A DNA stretch of 64,000 nt from Peromyscus leucopus (GCF_004664715.2 NC_051071.1:1388001-1452000), one strand, 5' to 3'; positions 1-11,546 are shown, counted from the first letter of the stretch. A program made the numbers and translations. Notes: generated by a model from the letters alone, not told the origin.

Positions 1-46
1 GATTCCCACCACTGACCCAGCACCACACCAGCCCAGTTCTCTGCAT
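1..46. repeat. Isolated copy of the 44-bp intronic repeat unit
   Basis: The window opens with gattcccaccactgaccc followed by cagcaccacaccagcccag. This is the same unit that is tandemly repeated at 844-966. The copy is diverged and may belong to an array that continues left of the window. Confidence 0.6.
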
Positions 47-843
47 GTGTCTCTCTGCTGGCTCTTCCAGAGCCATGACCGTGACCCAAGAAACAACTTC
101 TTTATTTTCACAGACTACAAAATGAGGTGGCTCCTTCCATTAGAAAGTCACAGCAGTAGCATCAGGACCGCGGCCACCATCACTTTGGGTGAGTCACAGC
201 AGTCCTGCATCTCAGAACGGCATTTACACTGACCACAGCTTCCAAACCATGACAGCCCCCATGCCTCTTATCAAATGTTTTCAAAGAGATTAGTTGTGTT
301 TTGATAACTTCACAAAGAGTTGGCTTCTTTTATACCTATTCATTTTACAACAACTATAAAATCCACATTCCAAGAGAGTCCCTCGCTCTTCTCCAGAGGT
401 GAGGTGGATGGAGTCTACGGGCACAGAGAGGTAGGAACTCCTTTGCCAAGATGAGGCCAGGAAACTCTACACTGTGCCAGGGCTCCCCTCAGGGCCTGAC
501 TCTGAGGAAGGTGGGTACCCAGAAGCTGCCTCAAATCACAGAGATGGGTATTTGGATTGCAGGGCTCAAACACCCAAATGCCCTGCTCAGCCATCAAATG
601 ATAAATCAGACAACAAACTCCAACAGGGTTAAGAGGTATTGATGGGAATAAATTGAGAAAAACATAGGGATTTTTATTGAGTGCTTTATTTTTACGGAGT
701 GAAAATTGAATTACTTAGCTGGTCAATAAGGAAGTCAATAGGGAAAAATGCCTAAAAGCTAGGAGGAAGAGGCGGGGGTATGAACTTGAAATGTGACCTG
801 CAGCTTCCACAATACCTGGAGGAAACCTCCACCTCAGGATGGT

Positions 844-966
844 GATTCCCACCCTTGGCCCAGCACCACACCGGCCCAGCTCTCCATGATTCCCACCCTT
901 GGCCTGACACCACACCAGCCCAGCTCTCCATGATTCCCACCCTTGGCCCAGCACCACACCAGTCCA
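844..966. repeat. 44-bp tandem repeat, 2.8 copies
   Basis: Units at 844-887 and 888-931 and a partial unit at 932-966 all begin with gattcccacccttggcc. They differ by only a few substitutions. A fourth, more diverged copy is at 1-46. Confidence 0.85.
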
Positions 967-1194
967 GGCCTGTATCACACAGGCGATGGATGTAGATGTC
1001 CTGGGCTTGCCAGCAGCCTCTATCTTGAGTCTCAGAAGCACACTGGCTCCAGCAACAGCTGTGCTACCCTCCTTCCTGGGCACAGGCAAGCCATGGCACT
1101 CTCAGGGTTCTCTTAAGGATTGCAGCCATACACCAACCTGGCAGGTGTCAAAGTTCAAGGCAGCACAAAAGGGACCTTGCTCCCATTCAAGTCC

Positions 1195-1740
1195 GTGCTC
1201 AATCCAGAAGTTAAACAGTCACCCTATGACCCAGCAGTTCTATTTCCAAACCAATACCCCAGAGACCTGAAGCCAGGATTAAACAGGTCACTGTGGGTCT
1301 GCACTCACAGCTTTGTTCACTATTAGCCAAAGGCGGGAACCATTCAAACATCCATCATCTGATGAATGGGACCAAAATGTGGTCCATCCATTCAATGAAG
1401 TATTACACAGTCCCCCAAAGAGGACATGCCTCCACATGTCACAACATGGATGAACATAGGACACGAGGCTAACAAGCCAATCACGGAAGCACAGATACTC
1501 TAGCTCCCTCCCACTCACGAGAGGTCCAGAGCTGTCAAACTCACAGAGTGATGGCTACCAGGCCTGGGGGAGTTAGCACTTAATAGAGACAGAGTTTCAG
1601 CGGGGGGAACATTCTGGAAATGAAAGGTGGGGGTGGTTGCACAGCAACACAAGTGCCCTAATGCTGCTGGGCTGTGCATTTAAAAATAGGTACAACGAAA
1701 AAATCTTATGTAACCACAATTCAAATCACAGTCAAGAAAA
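1195..1740 (+). mobile_element. Old L1M 3' end fragment
   Basis: The order of motifs matches an ancient mammalian L1 3' end. First comes 'gacccagcagttctatttcc', then 'gatgaatgggaccaaaatgtgg', the 'caacatggatgaac' stretch, 'gatggctaccaggcctgggg', and finally 'ggttgcacagcaacac'. It is diverged and has no ORF. Confidence 0.65.
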
Positions 1741-1777
1741 ATATTTATTTAAAAAATGCCTACACTTCTGTTGTCTG

Positions 1778-1822
<45 letters not shown>

Positions 1823-1930
1823 CTTTGTGCACGCTGTGACATGTGTGGAGGTCAGAGGCTCCCGGGATCTCACCCTGATCCTTAGGCTTGCCTCCTTTAC
1901 CTGCTGAGCCATCTCATTGGCCCTAAAATA
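1741..1930 (-). mobile_element. B3-type SINE (B2 superfamily), minus strand, with (TG)n
   Basis: Read on the minus strand, 'gccaatgagatggctcagca' at 1902-1921 is the B2/B3 head. It is followed by the 'cctctgacctccacacatgt' type segment. An uninterrupted TG run at about 1787-1821 sits in the tail. Confidence 0.7.
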
Positions 1931-4384
1931 CTCCTTATATTTTTAAAAGAAAGAGAGAGAAAGCTTGTGTTCAGGACTAATGACATTCCAGTCATGCCCA
2001 GGACCCTTAATGACTGTGCCCAGCAAGCCCTGAGGACAACTGCATGCATATCGGTGACAGCTGTAAAGGACATGGTAGTATCGTCTCTACAATGAGGGGG
2101 CACAGGCTTCCGGATGCGGCTACGGTTAGTCACCCTATTGTCCCTAATCCAGAACTCTATGCAAGCAGAGAAGAATGCTCTGATAAAGTCAAACTACATC
2201 AGAGGCAGAGGCAGGAGGCGGCCCTCACTGGCAGAGGCCACCTCTCCTCTGTGCCTCGGCCATGGTACCCATGCTGATACTTCACAATATACACAAGGGC
2301 AAGAAAACTCAAAAAGAACTCTCGGACTCCAGGTTGAGCCACACAGGGGCCTGCACTTGGCTGGGCTCTTTTCTTGATTTCATTTGAACTCAATTTATCC
2401 ATGAGCATCAGGAAATGGCGTCCGCAAGAGACGTGCTGTGCTCAAGTTGAGGCTAGCTCGACATTGGAGCAAATCATCCGCTTCTGTAAGAAAATTAGTA
2501 AGGAAGGCGAGTGCTGTTATTTTAAGACCTTCGAGCTGGTGTGAGGAGAAACTAATTAAATGATTGTAATTTTCTGTGCAAATAAGCAACCAACTGCTGC
2601 AGAAGCACAAACTAGGAAGGAGCTTGTCCACCTTCAAAGAATGGCAGACTTTGTAGTTCTCATTTCTAGCTTTCCAGGGCCTGCTCTCCCTCCAGTAGCC
2701 CTAGTCAATGTTCAAATGATGGAGGGAGCTTACTTGGATTCAGAGTGATGAGCACTCTGTGGACTGCCAAGTGTCAGCGATCCTTGGGTGTCACGGAAAA
2801 GGCCCAGTGCCTGCCATCATCATCACCCAGCACCTACACAGACTGGGGGAGCCACACGTCTGCGTCTTCAGTTTCCAGCCTTGTGGGGCAGGTCCAGGAA
2901 GGCCTGAAAGGGTTTCCCATAGCCAAAGCAGCCATGGAATGATCCAATACAAGCATGCACCCTGCGGATGCCCATAATGCCCAGGCCAAAAATCAGCCTA
3001 ACACACATAGATCGTTACCCACGTTTTAAAGACTAGAAGTCCTGAGGGGCAGAACACGGTTCTGCTCCCTGCACCTCCAGAGGGAAGATAATGGCCCTGT
3101 GTAGCAGTCCTAGAGATATCATTACACCCTCGGGGCTCAGCCTCCCTTGACCCAGAGAAGGCCATCAAGATGATGAAGCAAAAGTCGGCCCCTGGCAAGG
3201 GTTGATAAGGAAGCCCCTCTTAGAGTATGGCGGCCTGTAAGCTCAGGCACCCATGAAGGCACCCAGCTGGTTTACCAGGTGCTCCAACTCTGTGCTCCTT
3301 TACATCACTCCCTGGCAAGACCTGGCCTGACTGGAAATTCATCATCATGGAGTAACGGCAACTCTGGAGAGGTCTGTGCAAGCCACAGGCTGTACTCTAA
3401 CCCTGCGGGGGTACGAGGACGAGCTAATTTACGGGGGTGCACGGACGAGCTAATTTATGACCTCTTTAGAATGCGCTCTGGAACCTTCTGCAACTACAGA
3501 CTAAAGAGGCCCTTCATTAAAGCAGGAGTGGGTGTGTGAAGTGTGTCAGGAACTTTGCTGAAGGGCTGTCCTGGCACCTCCAAGCCAGGCTTCCTGATGG
3601 CAGACATCTCCCTTCTCTGCCTGTGAACTCTCTCCAGGCTTCTCAGCTCCTCACATCCCTTTGGCCTCAATATCCCGACTTTTCCAATCTCCTCCTCAGG
3701 CCAGGTGAGGCTCTTCTCCTCATCCTTCAGACTGGCTCCATCTGGACCTCCTCCAGGAAGTCCTACCACATTCCCCTGCCCACGTCTTCACACAGCCCTG
3801 AGGACACTCTGGGCAGAATTCTGTCGCCACTCAGCATCTCACCAGGCAAGGCCTTTGCTTCACTGGGCTCCACGCTGCAGCCCTGATAGTTGACCCTGCC
3901 AGGTACACAAGAAGCACTCAGCAAATATTAGCTGAGTGCATAGGTACTAGGGCCTGGGACCTACACTGTGCCAGAAAAGAAAGAACGAGGAAGTGACGTG
4001 CAGGGTCTTGGAAAACCGCAGAGTGGAAGAGGACATGGACAACACACTGTCTAGACTCCACCCATGCTGTCCGGGCTCCACACAGGTACTCAGGCCGACT
4101 ACCAGCCTGACACAGGAATTGTTCTCCATGCTTTGCCAAGCCGGCTCAGGGATGTTCTGTCCTCACTCAAGAAGAACAGCAGGATGAGGCGAGCCTGGCT
4201 GGGCCTGCTGCTGGAGTCCACACTGGAGCCTTGGGGCATTAAGGCCTGCACCTGCAGCAGCATTAAGAAGAGGGGGCTGTGTGTGTCAGCCCTGCTCACC
4301 ACGTCTGTAAATAAAGTATGAATAAATTAAATGTACGCACAGAGTCCATAGTGGGTAGGGATTTGGAAATCACCTGGCACTGCC
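1931..4384. other. Unique intron sequence
   Basis: No gene or clear transposon was recognised here apart from the short duplication at 3407-3458. The stretch 2455-2640 is AT-rich, non-repetitive and contains a TAATTA core, and is discussed as a possible regulatory element. Confidence 0.5.
3407..3458. repeat. 26-bp tandem duplication with CpGs
   Basis: Two adjacent 26-bp units (3407-3432 and 3433-3458) share the start ggggg and the core cgagctaattta. They differ at only a few positions, so the duplication is recent or constrained. Confidence 0.85.
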
Positions 4385-4440
4385 GCTCAAGCTACAGATG
4401 AGGAAACTGAGGCCTAAGAAAACAAGGGTACAAGGGTAAA
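4385..4440 (-). mobile_element. MIR fragment
   Basis: 'ctacagatgaggaaactgag' at 4392-4411 is the most characteristic stretch of a MIR SINE in antisense. Only the core is left. Confidence 0.55.
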
Positions 4441-4878
4441 CACTTTCAGTGACGGGGGGTGGAGAGGCCCGAAAGCCCAGGGTTAATGGGGAGACAAGTG
4501 GACATCCTGAAGGACAGGGCAGGGTTCCCCGGGGGTCAGAGGCTCAGAGGAGACCATGAGTCCCACCACACAGGAGCTCACACTAGTGACTGTCCCCTCA
4601 GCCTCCCACCCTTGCTGACACTTGCCATGGGTCCCGCCACATGGGGACTCACACCAGCTCACACTCTGCATGCCCAGTCTCCTCCTACCCAGTGCCGACA
4701 GTCCTTGGCAAGGCCTGGAGCAGACACCTCATCCCTCCTCAAAGAATTCGAACTCTCGGAGCTCAGTGGCTCTAGAAGAGCATGAGAGGCTCCCAAGCAT
4801 AGCTCCTGTGGCCCTCCTGGCCATGCACGTCCTGCACACAGGAGCTAAAGGCAAGAGGCCTCCATTCAGCCCAGTCCA

Positions 4879-5142
4879 CACACACACACAGACACACACC
4901 CACACACACACACACATGCACAAGTGCGTGCACACATAGACATACAGACACACACATGCACACACACAGACACATACACACACATGCAGATACACACATG
5001 CACACACACACACACAGGCACATGCACAAGTGCATGCACACACAGACATACAGACACGCACATGCACACACACAGACACACAGACACACAGACACACACA
5101 CACACACACACGCACGCACGCACGCACGCACGCACGCACAGA
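4879..5142. repeat. Compound (CA)n / (CACG)n microsatellite
   Basis: About 260 bp of CA repeats is broken by CAGA and CATG variants and ends in a perfect run of the GCAC tetranucleotide at about 5109-5139. Long cysteine/valine or histidine/threonine ORFs across it are artefacts of the repeat. Confidence 0.95.
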
Positions 5143-5495
5143 GGCAGGTCTCTGGACTCTGGGTCACCCAGTAGAGAACTAAGCAGGATAGGACCTTAGG
5201 GTCTGTGGGAGGTACTGGGAGAGTGAGGCTGGGGACCATCAGGGATCCTGAGAAGGGACAAGAACAGATCAGACCTGAGATGCCCAGAGGTGACACAAAG
5301 TGCGGGGGAACCTTGATCTACAGTGACACCACACCTGTTCACATTGGAGACCGCCAAGGAAGGCAGCAGTCCACCTCCAGCCAAAGAAGGTGCCCGATGG
5401 GGGAGGTGGAAGTGGGTGGTGCCAGAACCCATAGTCTCCCTCAGACCCCAGCCAGGAGATCCCTGAAAGAGCTCCTGACTCAGGAGGCCTGCACT

Positions 5496-5541
<46 letters not shown>

Positions 5542-7404
5542 AGGGGGGTGGTGCAGGCCCGTCAGCCCTAAATGCCCCCTCCCACCCAGGCCTCTGCTGC
5601 TCCCCACACCTAGCTCACTGCCCTGGTCAATTGACTTAATTTTCCTCAGGCTCCTCCACAGTTAAAATGAGCTGTCCCCTCTCTCCCCAAACCCCATCTG
5701 TACCCCTTCATCTTCCCAGTCTCTGTGAACTGCAGGCCCTGGGGTTCTTGGGATGCTCCCACTAGACGTCAAGTGTTTACATGGGAAGACATCATCCGAC
5801 AGGCTGCAAAGCCTTCTCACTTCCCTGAGTGTCAGCCTGGGCCCAAGGGGAAATGCAGCCTGCCTCCCCTGCCCTCAAGAATGGCTCTCAATGTCACCAG
5901 AGTCCCTCCCCCACCCCATCTCCTGGGAAGAAAGTTATACAGGATACAAATGGTCATGCTCACACAGAGTCTGGCAGGGTCCCTTGGCACCTGTGATCCC
6001 TCCATATAATGTCACTCCGCATGGCACAGAACCCAGGGCACCCTCAACACAAGGCCCTGGGACACCCTCAGCACAGGACCCTGGGGTACCCTCAGCACAG
6101 AACAGGAGGCCCCCAGAGTGTGCCCCTGTGGTTTGCTCCTACAGAACCTATATCACAGCACACTGCTCTGTGGCTGTCACCTGTCACATGACACAGGCAT
6201 CTCCGTCTCTCTCCTCATTCTTCATCCAGACACTAGACTTAAGGTCCTGACAGGCTCACAGGCCAGTGGCAAGCTCCTGACAGCCTATGTGACAGACACT
6301 CCCATCAGCCACAGCATCCTTGGTATCTGTCTCACTTGGGTGGCCACTGAACACCTTGGTAGTGGCTTCAAAGACAAATGCTCAGTGCCTACAGGCTGCC
6401 AGTCTCAGCGTCCATGGGAAGCCAGGCCTCTGCTCCTGCCCCAGAACAATTGGAGACTGGCTCCCCGGAGCCCTGAACTCAGGAACTTGCAATGCCCAGG
6501 AGCCATTGAGATGCTTCTACCAGGATACCACAAAACCACAGTTGTAGGAAGCAAGGCTATAAGGCAGCTTTGTGCCAGGTAAGAACCCATTCATTTCAGA
6601 TCTCAGAAGGACTCAGTGGGTGGAGACTGACCTGGAGCCTCAGAGCCCAGCACTGAAGAAAGAGACTGACAGGACACCCTTCATCCTTACCTGGACACCC
6701 CCCCCTCAGACTTCCTCTCCCCAACACAGCCCAGGCACAACCTCAACAGTACAGAGTCTCACTGGCCTCAACCCTGCACTCATTTCTGGCCACAACCGGG
6801 CTGGGTGTCACGCTAACGTCTAGCTACACCTCATGCTCTGATTTGTGCATTTCACATGGATAAACCGACCCTTGTACAACCAACCCACAAACCGGCAAGT
6901 CCCCCCTTTCCATGGTGAAGACAAAGGCCCAGAGCATCTCTTCCATCTGTCCTAGGATCCAAGGCCACAAGGTGAGCCTGAGACACACCCAGCCTGGCAG
7001 GTCCCAAAGCTTAACTATCCACCAACCCAACATTGCCACAGGCTCTTCAGCTGCACATTTGGGGAGCACGGGCAAACTTCCCCGTCCTCCCCACTTCTCT
7101 CCTCAGGGTTCTGCTCCCACACAACGCATTCGATGTCTCTATATGGCAGGTGTGACCTTCAAATTCCTACCTCACAGGTCTCGCTCAGGCTGTCACTCCC
7201 GATAGAACATTCTCCCTCTCTCATCTGCTCCACCGACTCATCCTTTGAGCCAGCCCTGAGGCCACCCCTTCTATACCAGCCTCCCTGATGATGCCCTTCT
7301 TGTAGCTGCCTGTTTACGTCCACCTCGTCTCTCCCACCAGATGGCTCTGAGCTCCAGGTGCTATGTTCAGAGGATGACAAGTGAGACCTACTCCCTGATT
7401 TTGG
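5143..7404. other. Unique intron sequence with one TG array
   Basis: No gene was recognised. It contains a TG run at 5497-5540 and the 24-bp tandem repeat at 6029-6100. The rest is non-repetitive, CT-rich intron. Confidence 0.5.
6029..6100. repeat. 24-bp tandem repeat, 3 copies
   Basis: Units at 6029-6052, 6053-6076 and 6077-6100 share 'ccctgg' followed by 'accctcagcacag' with small changes. The period is a multiple of three, so the surrounding frames stay open without being coding. Confidence 0.85.
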
Positions 7405-7680
7405 GGGCTGAATTGTGTCAGCCCCTCCCCCAAAGTTCATAAATTGAAGTCCTAATCCAGGACCTCCAAACTTGGGTAGATCTGGAGTAGAGTGTCTAAC
7501 AGTGATTCCATTATAATGCGTCTGTCAAGGTGGCCTTGACCCAATGATACCGTGTTCCAATTAGAAAGAATGATCCCATCCCAGGTGGAAAGAAAGGCAC
7601 AAAAGGAGCCTGCTGTCCAGAGCCCACACTGTCATGGTCCTTTGTCACAAAACTAGAGCAAACTAATGCATCTACCCTCA
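7405..7680 (+). mobile_element. MLT1-like MaLR LTR relic
   Basis: It opens with 'gggggctgaattgtgtcagc' then 'ccaaagttcataaattgaag', and ends with 'tagagcaaactaatgc'. This is the layout of an ancient mammalian MaLR LTR. The family call comes from memory of the consensus. Confidence 0.55.
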
Positions 7681-10600
7681 AGGAATCTGACCTGCAGCGG
7701 GGGTCATGACAGAATTCCCATATAACTCAGGCAGAAGCTATGATTTCTCTATACAAGGAACTGAGGCAGATAGGCTACCCTAGATCTTCCAGCACAGAGA
7801 ACCCACCCTCTGACCCGCCTTGGGCTCTCTGCATTTATACAAAATGACGAAGGTAGGGAGTCCAACCAGATGCCTGGTGTGGAGTGTGCTTCATCTGCCC
7901 AGGATTATCTGTGAACACTCACCACCACTACTGGGAGACCCCGAGGCAGGAGGGAGGGAGGGAAATGGTCAGCCTGAGGAACAGAGATTGGACCTGGCTG
8001 TAGGAAGCTCACATCCAAGTTGAACCATGAGTCAAAGCTGCAATGCAAGTCCCTTGTGGGAAGAAGCCGGAGGTGGGGGGTGGGGAGGATTGGGGCGTGG
8101 GGGGAACGACTGTGCTTAAGTAAGCAATTACCCCGAAAACAGTACCTCACACTCCTACCAGGCTAACAAGAAACTACCACCCTCAGGTGGAGCCCAGCAC
8201 TGTGGTCTATTTCCTGCCTTTGTACAACCTCACTGCCTCCAAGGGCAGTGTGGAGAGGCAGGGCCTTGTGGGCACAGCCCAATCTGCAGTCTCTCAAAAG
8301 GCAACCATGGCCGGTTCCCATGAAGCATTCATCTCGCATATAACAATGTGTTGCCACAGCTAAACCGTCAGCTGGAGAGGCCCTGTTTGAACTTCCAAGA
8401 GAGTCCCCTTCCCTATCTCCATGGGAGCGGGAAGAATCGAGCCTTTGCAAGGAAAACTCACATATGTTCCCCGAGCTGCAGTGACAGGGACTGTCTGGGA
8501 ACCAGCTTGAGTCCCCGCCATCCCTCAGCCCATCCCTTAGCGGGATGCTCGCTAATGCCATTTCTGAGAGCGTGCCCCTCCCCCGACGCTCGTATTTTGA
8601 AAAGCACCTGACATGGTAGCGCAGATGCTCGGCTGTGGACCACATCTGCAGAGAGGGCAGGGGCAAGCAGCCGAAAGGCAACTTCCTAACGACAGCGCTC
8701 AGCAACGAGTCCCTGGGTCTGCTCCTTTCTCGTCCAAGCTCACAGAGACACGGTGCTTCGAGCAAGAGGTACAGCCAACTGCCAAGTGCCGGCTCTCATC
8801 TTTGTCCCCGGGGCTGCACACTGAGCATGGGGGGAGCAGTGCACTTCCAAGACACTTCACATGCCAAGAATGTGTGCTGTGCACAATCAGATCTGAGAGA
8901 ACCACGTTTAAAGGGACCAGTTTACTGAGGCAGCTCTCACGGGCCGTCCTCACCCTTCTTTCTCCATTCCTGGGTTTTCTCGGGCAAGGGGAGCCTCTGA
9001 GAGCATCCCCAGCCACGAGTGGCCGGGTTTTCGGGAAAGAATCCCATCCCATCTTCCTTTATGACCCAGGGCTGAGTGTAATGAGTGGGGAGGCGGGAGA
9101 AGGCTTGAGTCAGATGCCCGGGCACCATGTCCATGCTGTCCCACACACATTCAGCTAAGTGTTGGCTACGTGCCAGGCTGTGCCCTACTGTCCACATTTT
9201 ACACCTGCCCTCATGTCACCATGGCTCCAGAAGAGGGTCCCTCAAGGCTCCTTTCCAATTCTTTGGCCAGTCACTCCCCATCCTCAACTCTCCAAGGAGG
9301 CCACTCAGGGGCCAGGCTCTGAACCTAGATGGGGTTCAGGGGCCACCAACCCATCCTAGAAACAGCTGGCCCCCTTACCTGTGACTCCTTCTCCCCCACA
9401 CAGTGTCTCACTCTCCTCTCTCATACCCTTCTCCCATGAAGTTAAGAGGCAGAGGGACAAGAGTAAGCCAGCTGGATCCACAACCTCAACACTCCAAACG
9501 CACGGAGCTTACTCTCAATGTGTTTCTGTCCCTTTCAGTTCTTGGTTTCTTGGCTGCCTCTCAGTCCTGAAGAATCCCCTACGGCACAGGGGACACAGTT
9601 TATCTTCAGGTACTAGCCAGCCCCAAAAGAGTGGGACCAACGATACACCTGAAGCTTGAGGGCTTGTTCAAGGTTCAGGCGAGAAGGATGGGGGGGGGAC
9701 CTCCACACCCTTCTTAGGAGAAGCACCCACCTTCTGTAAGACACTCTGATCAGCACCCTGACTGCCCCCTGCTGGCCAGATGCATCCACAGCACTAGCTC
9801 TGCCCTCCGAAGGCTGCTAGTCTTCCTAGAGATGCCATTAACTAGGGACCAGGCAAGGCACCTGCATCCTGGATGCAGCCAGTCAGTGGGGGAGGAGCCA
9901 GCAGGACTGGGCTTTGGGCCAGCCAAGGCCACTTCTCCAGCACAAATGGAAACCTCCTGGCAGTCACCAAGAGTGCTAGGAGAGGGGACAGGGGTAAAAG
10001 TGTCTGCAGCCCCTGACAACCAAATTAGGAGACCCGTCCACTCCACCGCCAGTACATGCAGGGACTCTGGCCCTATGTATTTCCCCCAAACTTGGGAGAT
10101 AAAGAGGCGAAGTCAGCTGGGGGGCGGGGGGGGTGGGGATAAGTGGAAAGTGCGAGTGGACAGTGGTGCAGACCAGTGAGAAGGGATTCCTAGCTCCCTC
10201 TTCATGAAAACACACTTCCCTGGATAGCACAAATTTGCAAACCTGGTGTGCATACACCTGGGACTGCCCAGAAGGGACGGGAGAGGCTATGGCCTTTAAC
10301 CAGGAAAAACGAAGCCCCTGAGGTACACTACCAAAACAGGAACGGGGGGGGGGGGAGGCTAGATCCTAGATCTGGGTGTGTTAGAGGGTGAAGGATGCTG
10401 GAAGTCTCTCTCCAGCCAGAGGGAGAGGTATGGGAGAAGGGCAGGGAGTTGGCAGCCCGAGCTAAAGCCCTCACAACGTTAAACAACGTTAAACACTCCT
10501 AGGTCCGGGCAGACCAAAGACAGCTGTGGGACACCGAGGAGGAACAGTCCTAGAATTAAGAGTCTTAGAACAGGGCATGGAACTGACAGGGATATCCTGG

Positions 10601-10909
10601 CCCCCAAGATCAGCGTAGATCGGGTCGTAAGGATTCCAGAGCCAGCAATTCCAGAGGTGCACACTGGAGCCGCTGAGTGCAGTGCAGTGTGTGGGCGACC
10701 CACCATCCACGCGGCACAGAGCTGGGTGGCCCTCAAGGACCTGGAGTCATGCTGCCCCATCCCGAAGACTCTAGGGACTTCCCCGTAGCCCAGATCTAGA
10801 AGCCAGGGACACATGGGGTCCCCAGATCTTCGGGAACGCCACATGAGCGAGACCGAGTCTCACAAATTTGAGTACCCTTCCAAAAGTAACCCATAGCCAG
10901 AAGCCAGTA
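7681..10909. other. Unique intron sequence proximal to exon 1
   Basis: No recognisable transposon or second exon was seen. Between 8163 and 9158 both strands carry unusually long stop-free frames (200 codons on minus, 181 on plus) in moderately CpG-containing sequence, but neither translation resembles a known protein. A G run lies at about 10343-10355. Confidence 0.5.
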
Positions 10910-11054
10910 GGGGCGCCGCCGAGGTGACTCGCGTCCCCCAAGTCGCCAAGAATGCCCAGCAGGGGTGACCACGGGTGGTCCGGAAGTAGGGGGCTATGGT
11001 GGTCTCCCTGAGTATCTAGAGGTGTCCGGGCAGGGCCGGGGGCGCACGGAGGTC

Positions 11055-11060
11055 ACTTAC
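11055..11060 (-). other. Sorcs2: Splice donor of Sorcs2 exon 1
   Basis: On the minus strand the exon ends ...aacagcagc and is followed at once by gtaagt, a near-perfect U1 donor. The junction is phase 0, after codon 162. The next residue expected in SORCS2 proteins after Asn-Ser-Ser is valine, from the next exon. Confidence 0.9.
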
Positions 11061-11546
11061 GCTGCTGTTTTCTCCTGTCCAGTGCACCATTGCCTGGTTG
11101 TGCGTGGCGTCCCCCTTGAGCACGAACGACGTGCTGATGAGCGAGACCTGCGCGCGCGAAGCCGAACCGGCCACCGGCGCCGCCCGCGCCCTGCGCTCCT
11201 TGCCCGGAGCTGGGGCGCCATCTGCGCTGGGACCCGAAGCAAGACCCGGACCATGACCCAGGGCGCTGGGCTCGAATCCTCGTGTCTGCGGATCCTCGAT
11301 ATCGCCGAACTCCGTGGGTCCCGCGTGCAGCAGCCGGGTGACCTGTACGCTGGGACCCAGGCGCCCGGACTCGAGGGAGCTCCCTGCCGCCCCGCAGGCA
11401 GCCACCAACACCACCAGCAGCAGCGGCAGCGGCAGCGGCAGCGGCCACAAGCGCGGCCAGCGTGGCGGCGGCGGAGCATGGGAGCCTGGGGCCGGCAAGG
11501 TGAGGCCAGGACGCCTCGGGGCGCTCGGGATTCCCCGGTGCGCCAT
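11061..11546 (-). CDS. Sorcs2: Sorcs2 first coding exon (VPS10-domain receptor SorCS2, N-terminus)
   Basis: This exon encodes the first 162 residues of SorCS2, a type I membrane receptor of the sortilin (VPS10p) family. Members act in neuronal trafficking and proneurotrophin signalling together with p75NTR (family knowledge). The start ATG at 11546 has a strong context (accATGG). It is also the first ATG in a frame that stays open upstream to 11786. Residues 33-50 are a hydrophobic signal core, with likely cleavage near residue 54. A Pro/Gly/Ala-rich propeptide follows. It contains KERRAR at 116-121, which fits an R-x-x-R furin-type site. The segment TSFVLKGDATHNQAMVHWTG (139-158) matches the conserved start of the SORCS VPS10 domain. 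N160-S-S is an N-glycosylation sequon. The exon ends in phase 0 at a consensus donor. The remaining exons lie beyond the left edge. The SORCS2 rather than SORCS1/3 assignment rests on the MAHRG start and the propeptide sequence. Confidence 0.95.
11415..11444 (-). repeat. Sorcs2: Coding hexanucleotide repeat in the Sorcs2 signal peptide
   Basis: On the plus strand, cagcag followed by four perfect cagcgg units (11421-11444). Read on the minus strand this is CCGCTG repeated, encoding alternating Pro-Leu at residues 35-42, then Leu-Leu. It lies in the signal-peptide hydrophobic core, so copy-number change would alter its length in frame. Confidence 0.9.

Larger units (their letters stand above)
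1..11060 (-). other. Sorcs2: Sorcs2 intron 1 (5' part, open at the left edge)
   Basis: This is the sequence downstream, in gene direction, of the Sorcs2 exon 1 splice donor at 11055-11060. No second exon matching the expected continuation of the VPS10 domain was found before position 1, so the whole left end is read as first intron. The long first intron fits family knowledge of SORCS genes. Translations in all frames are short and unrecognised. The contents are listed separately: an L1M 3' end, a B3, tandem duplications, CA/TG arrays and an MLT1-like relic. Confidence 0.8.

Noticed and set aside
4729..5296. Cysteine/valine-rich minus frames of up to 174 codons
   Set aside because: They translate the CA/TG microsatellite. 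All are repeat shadows.
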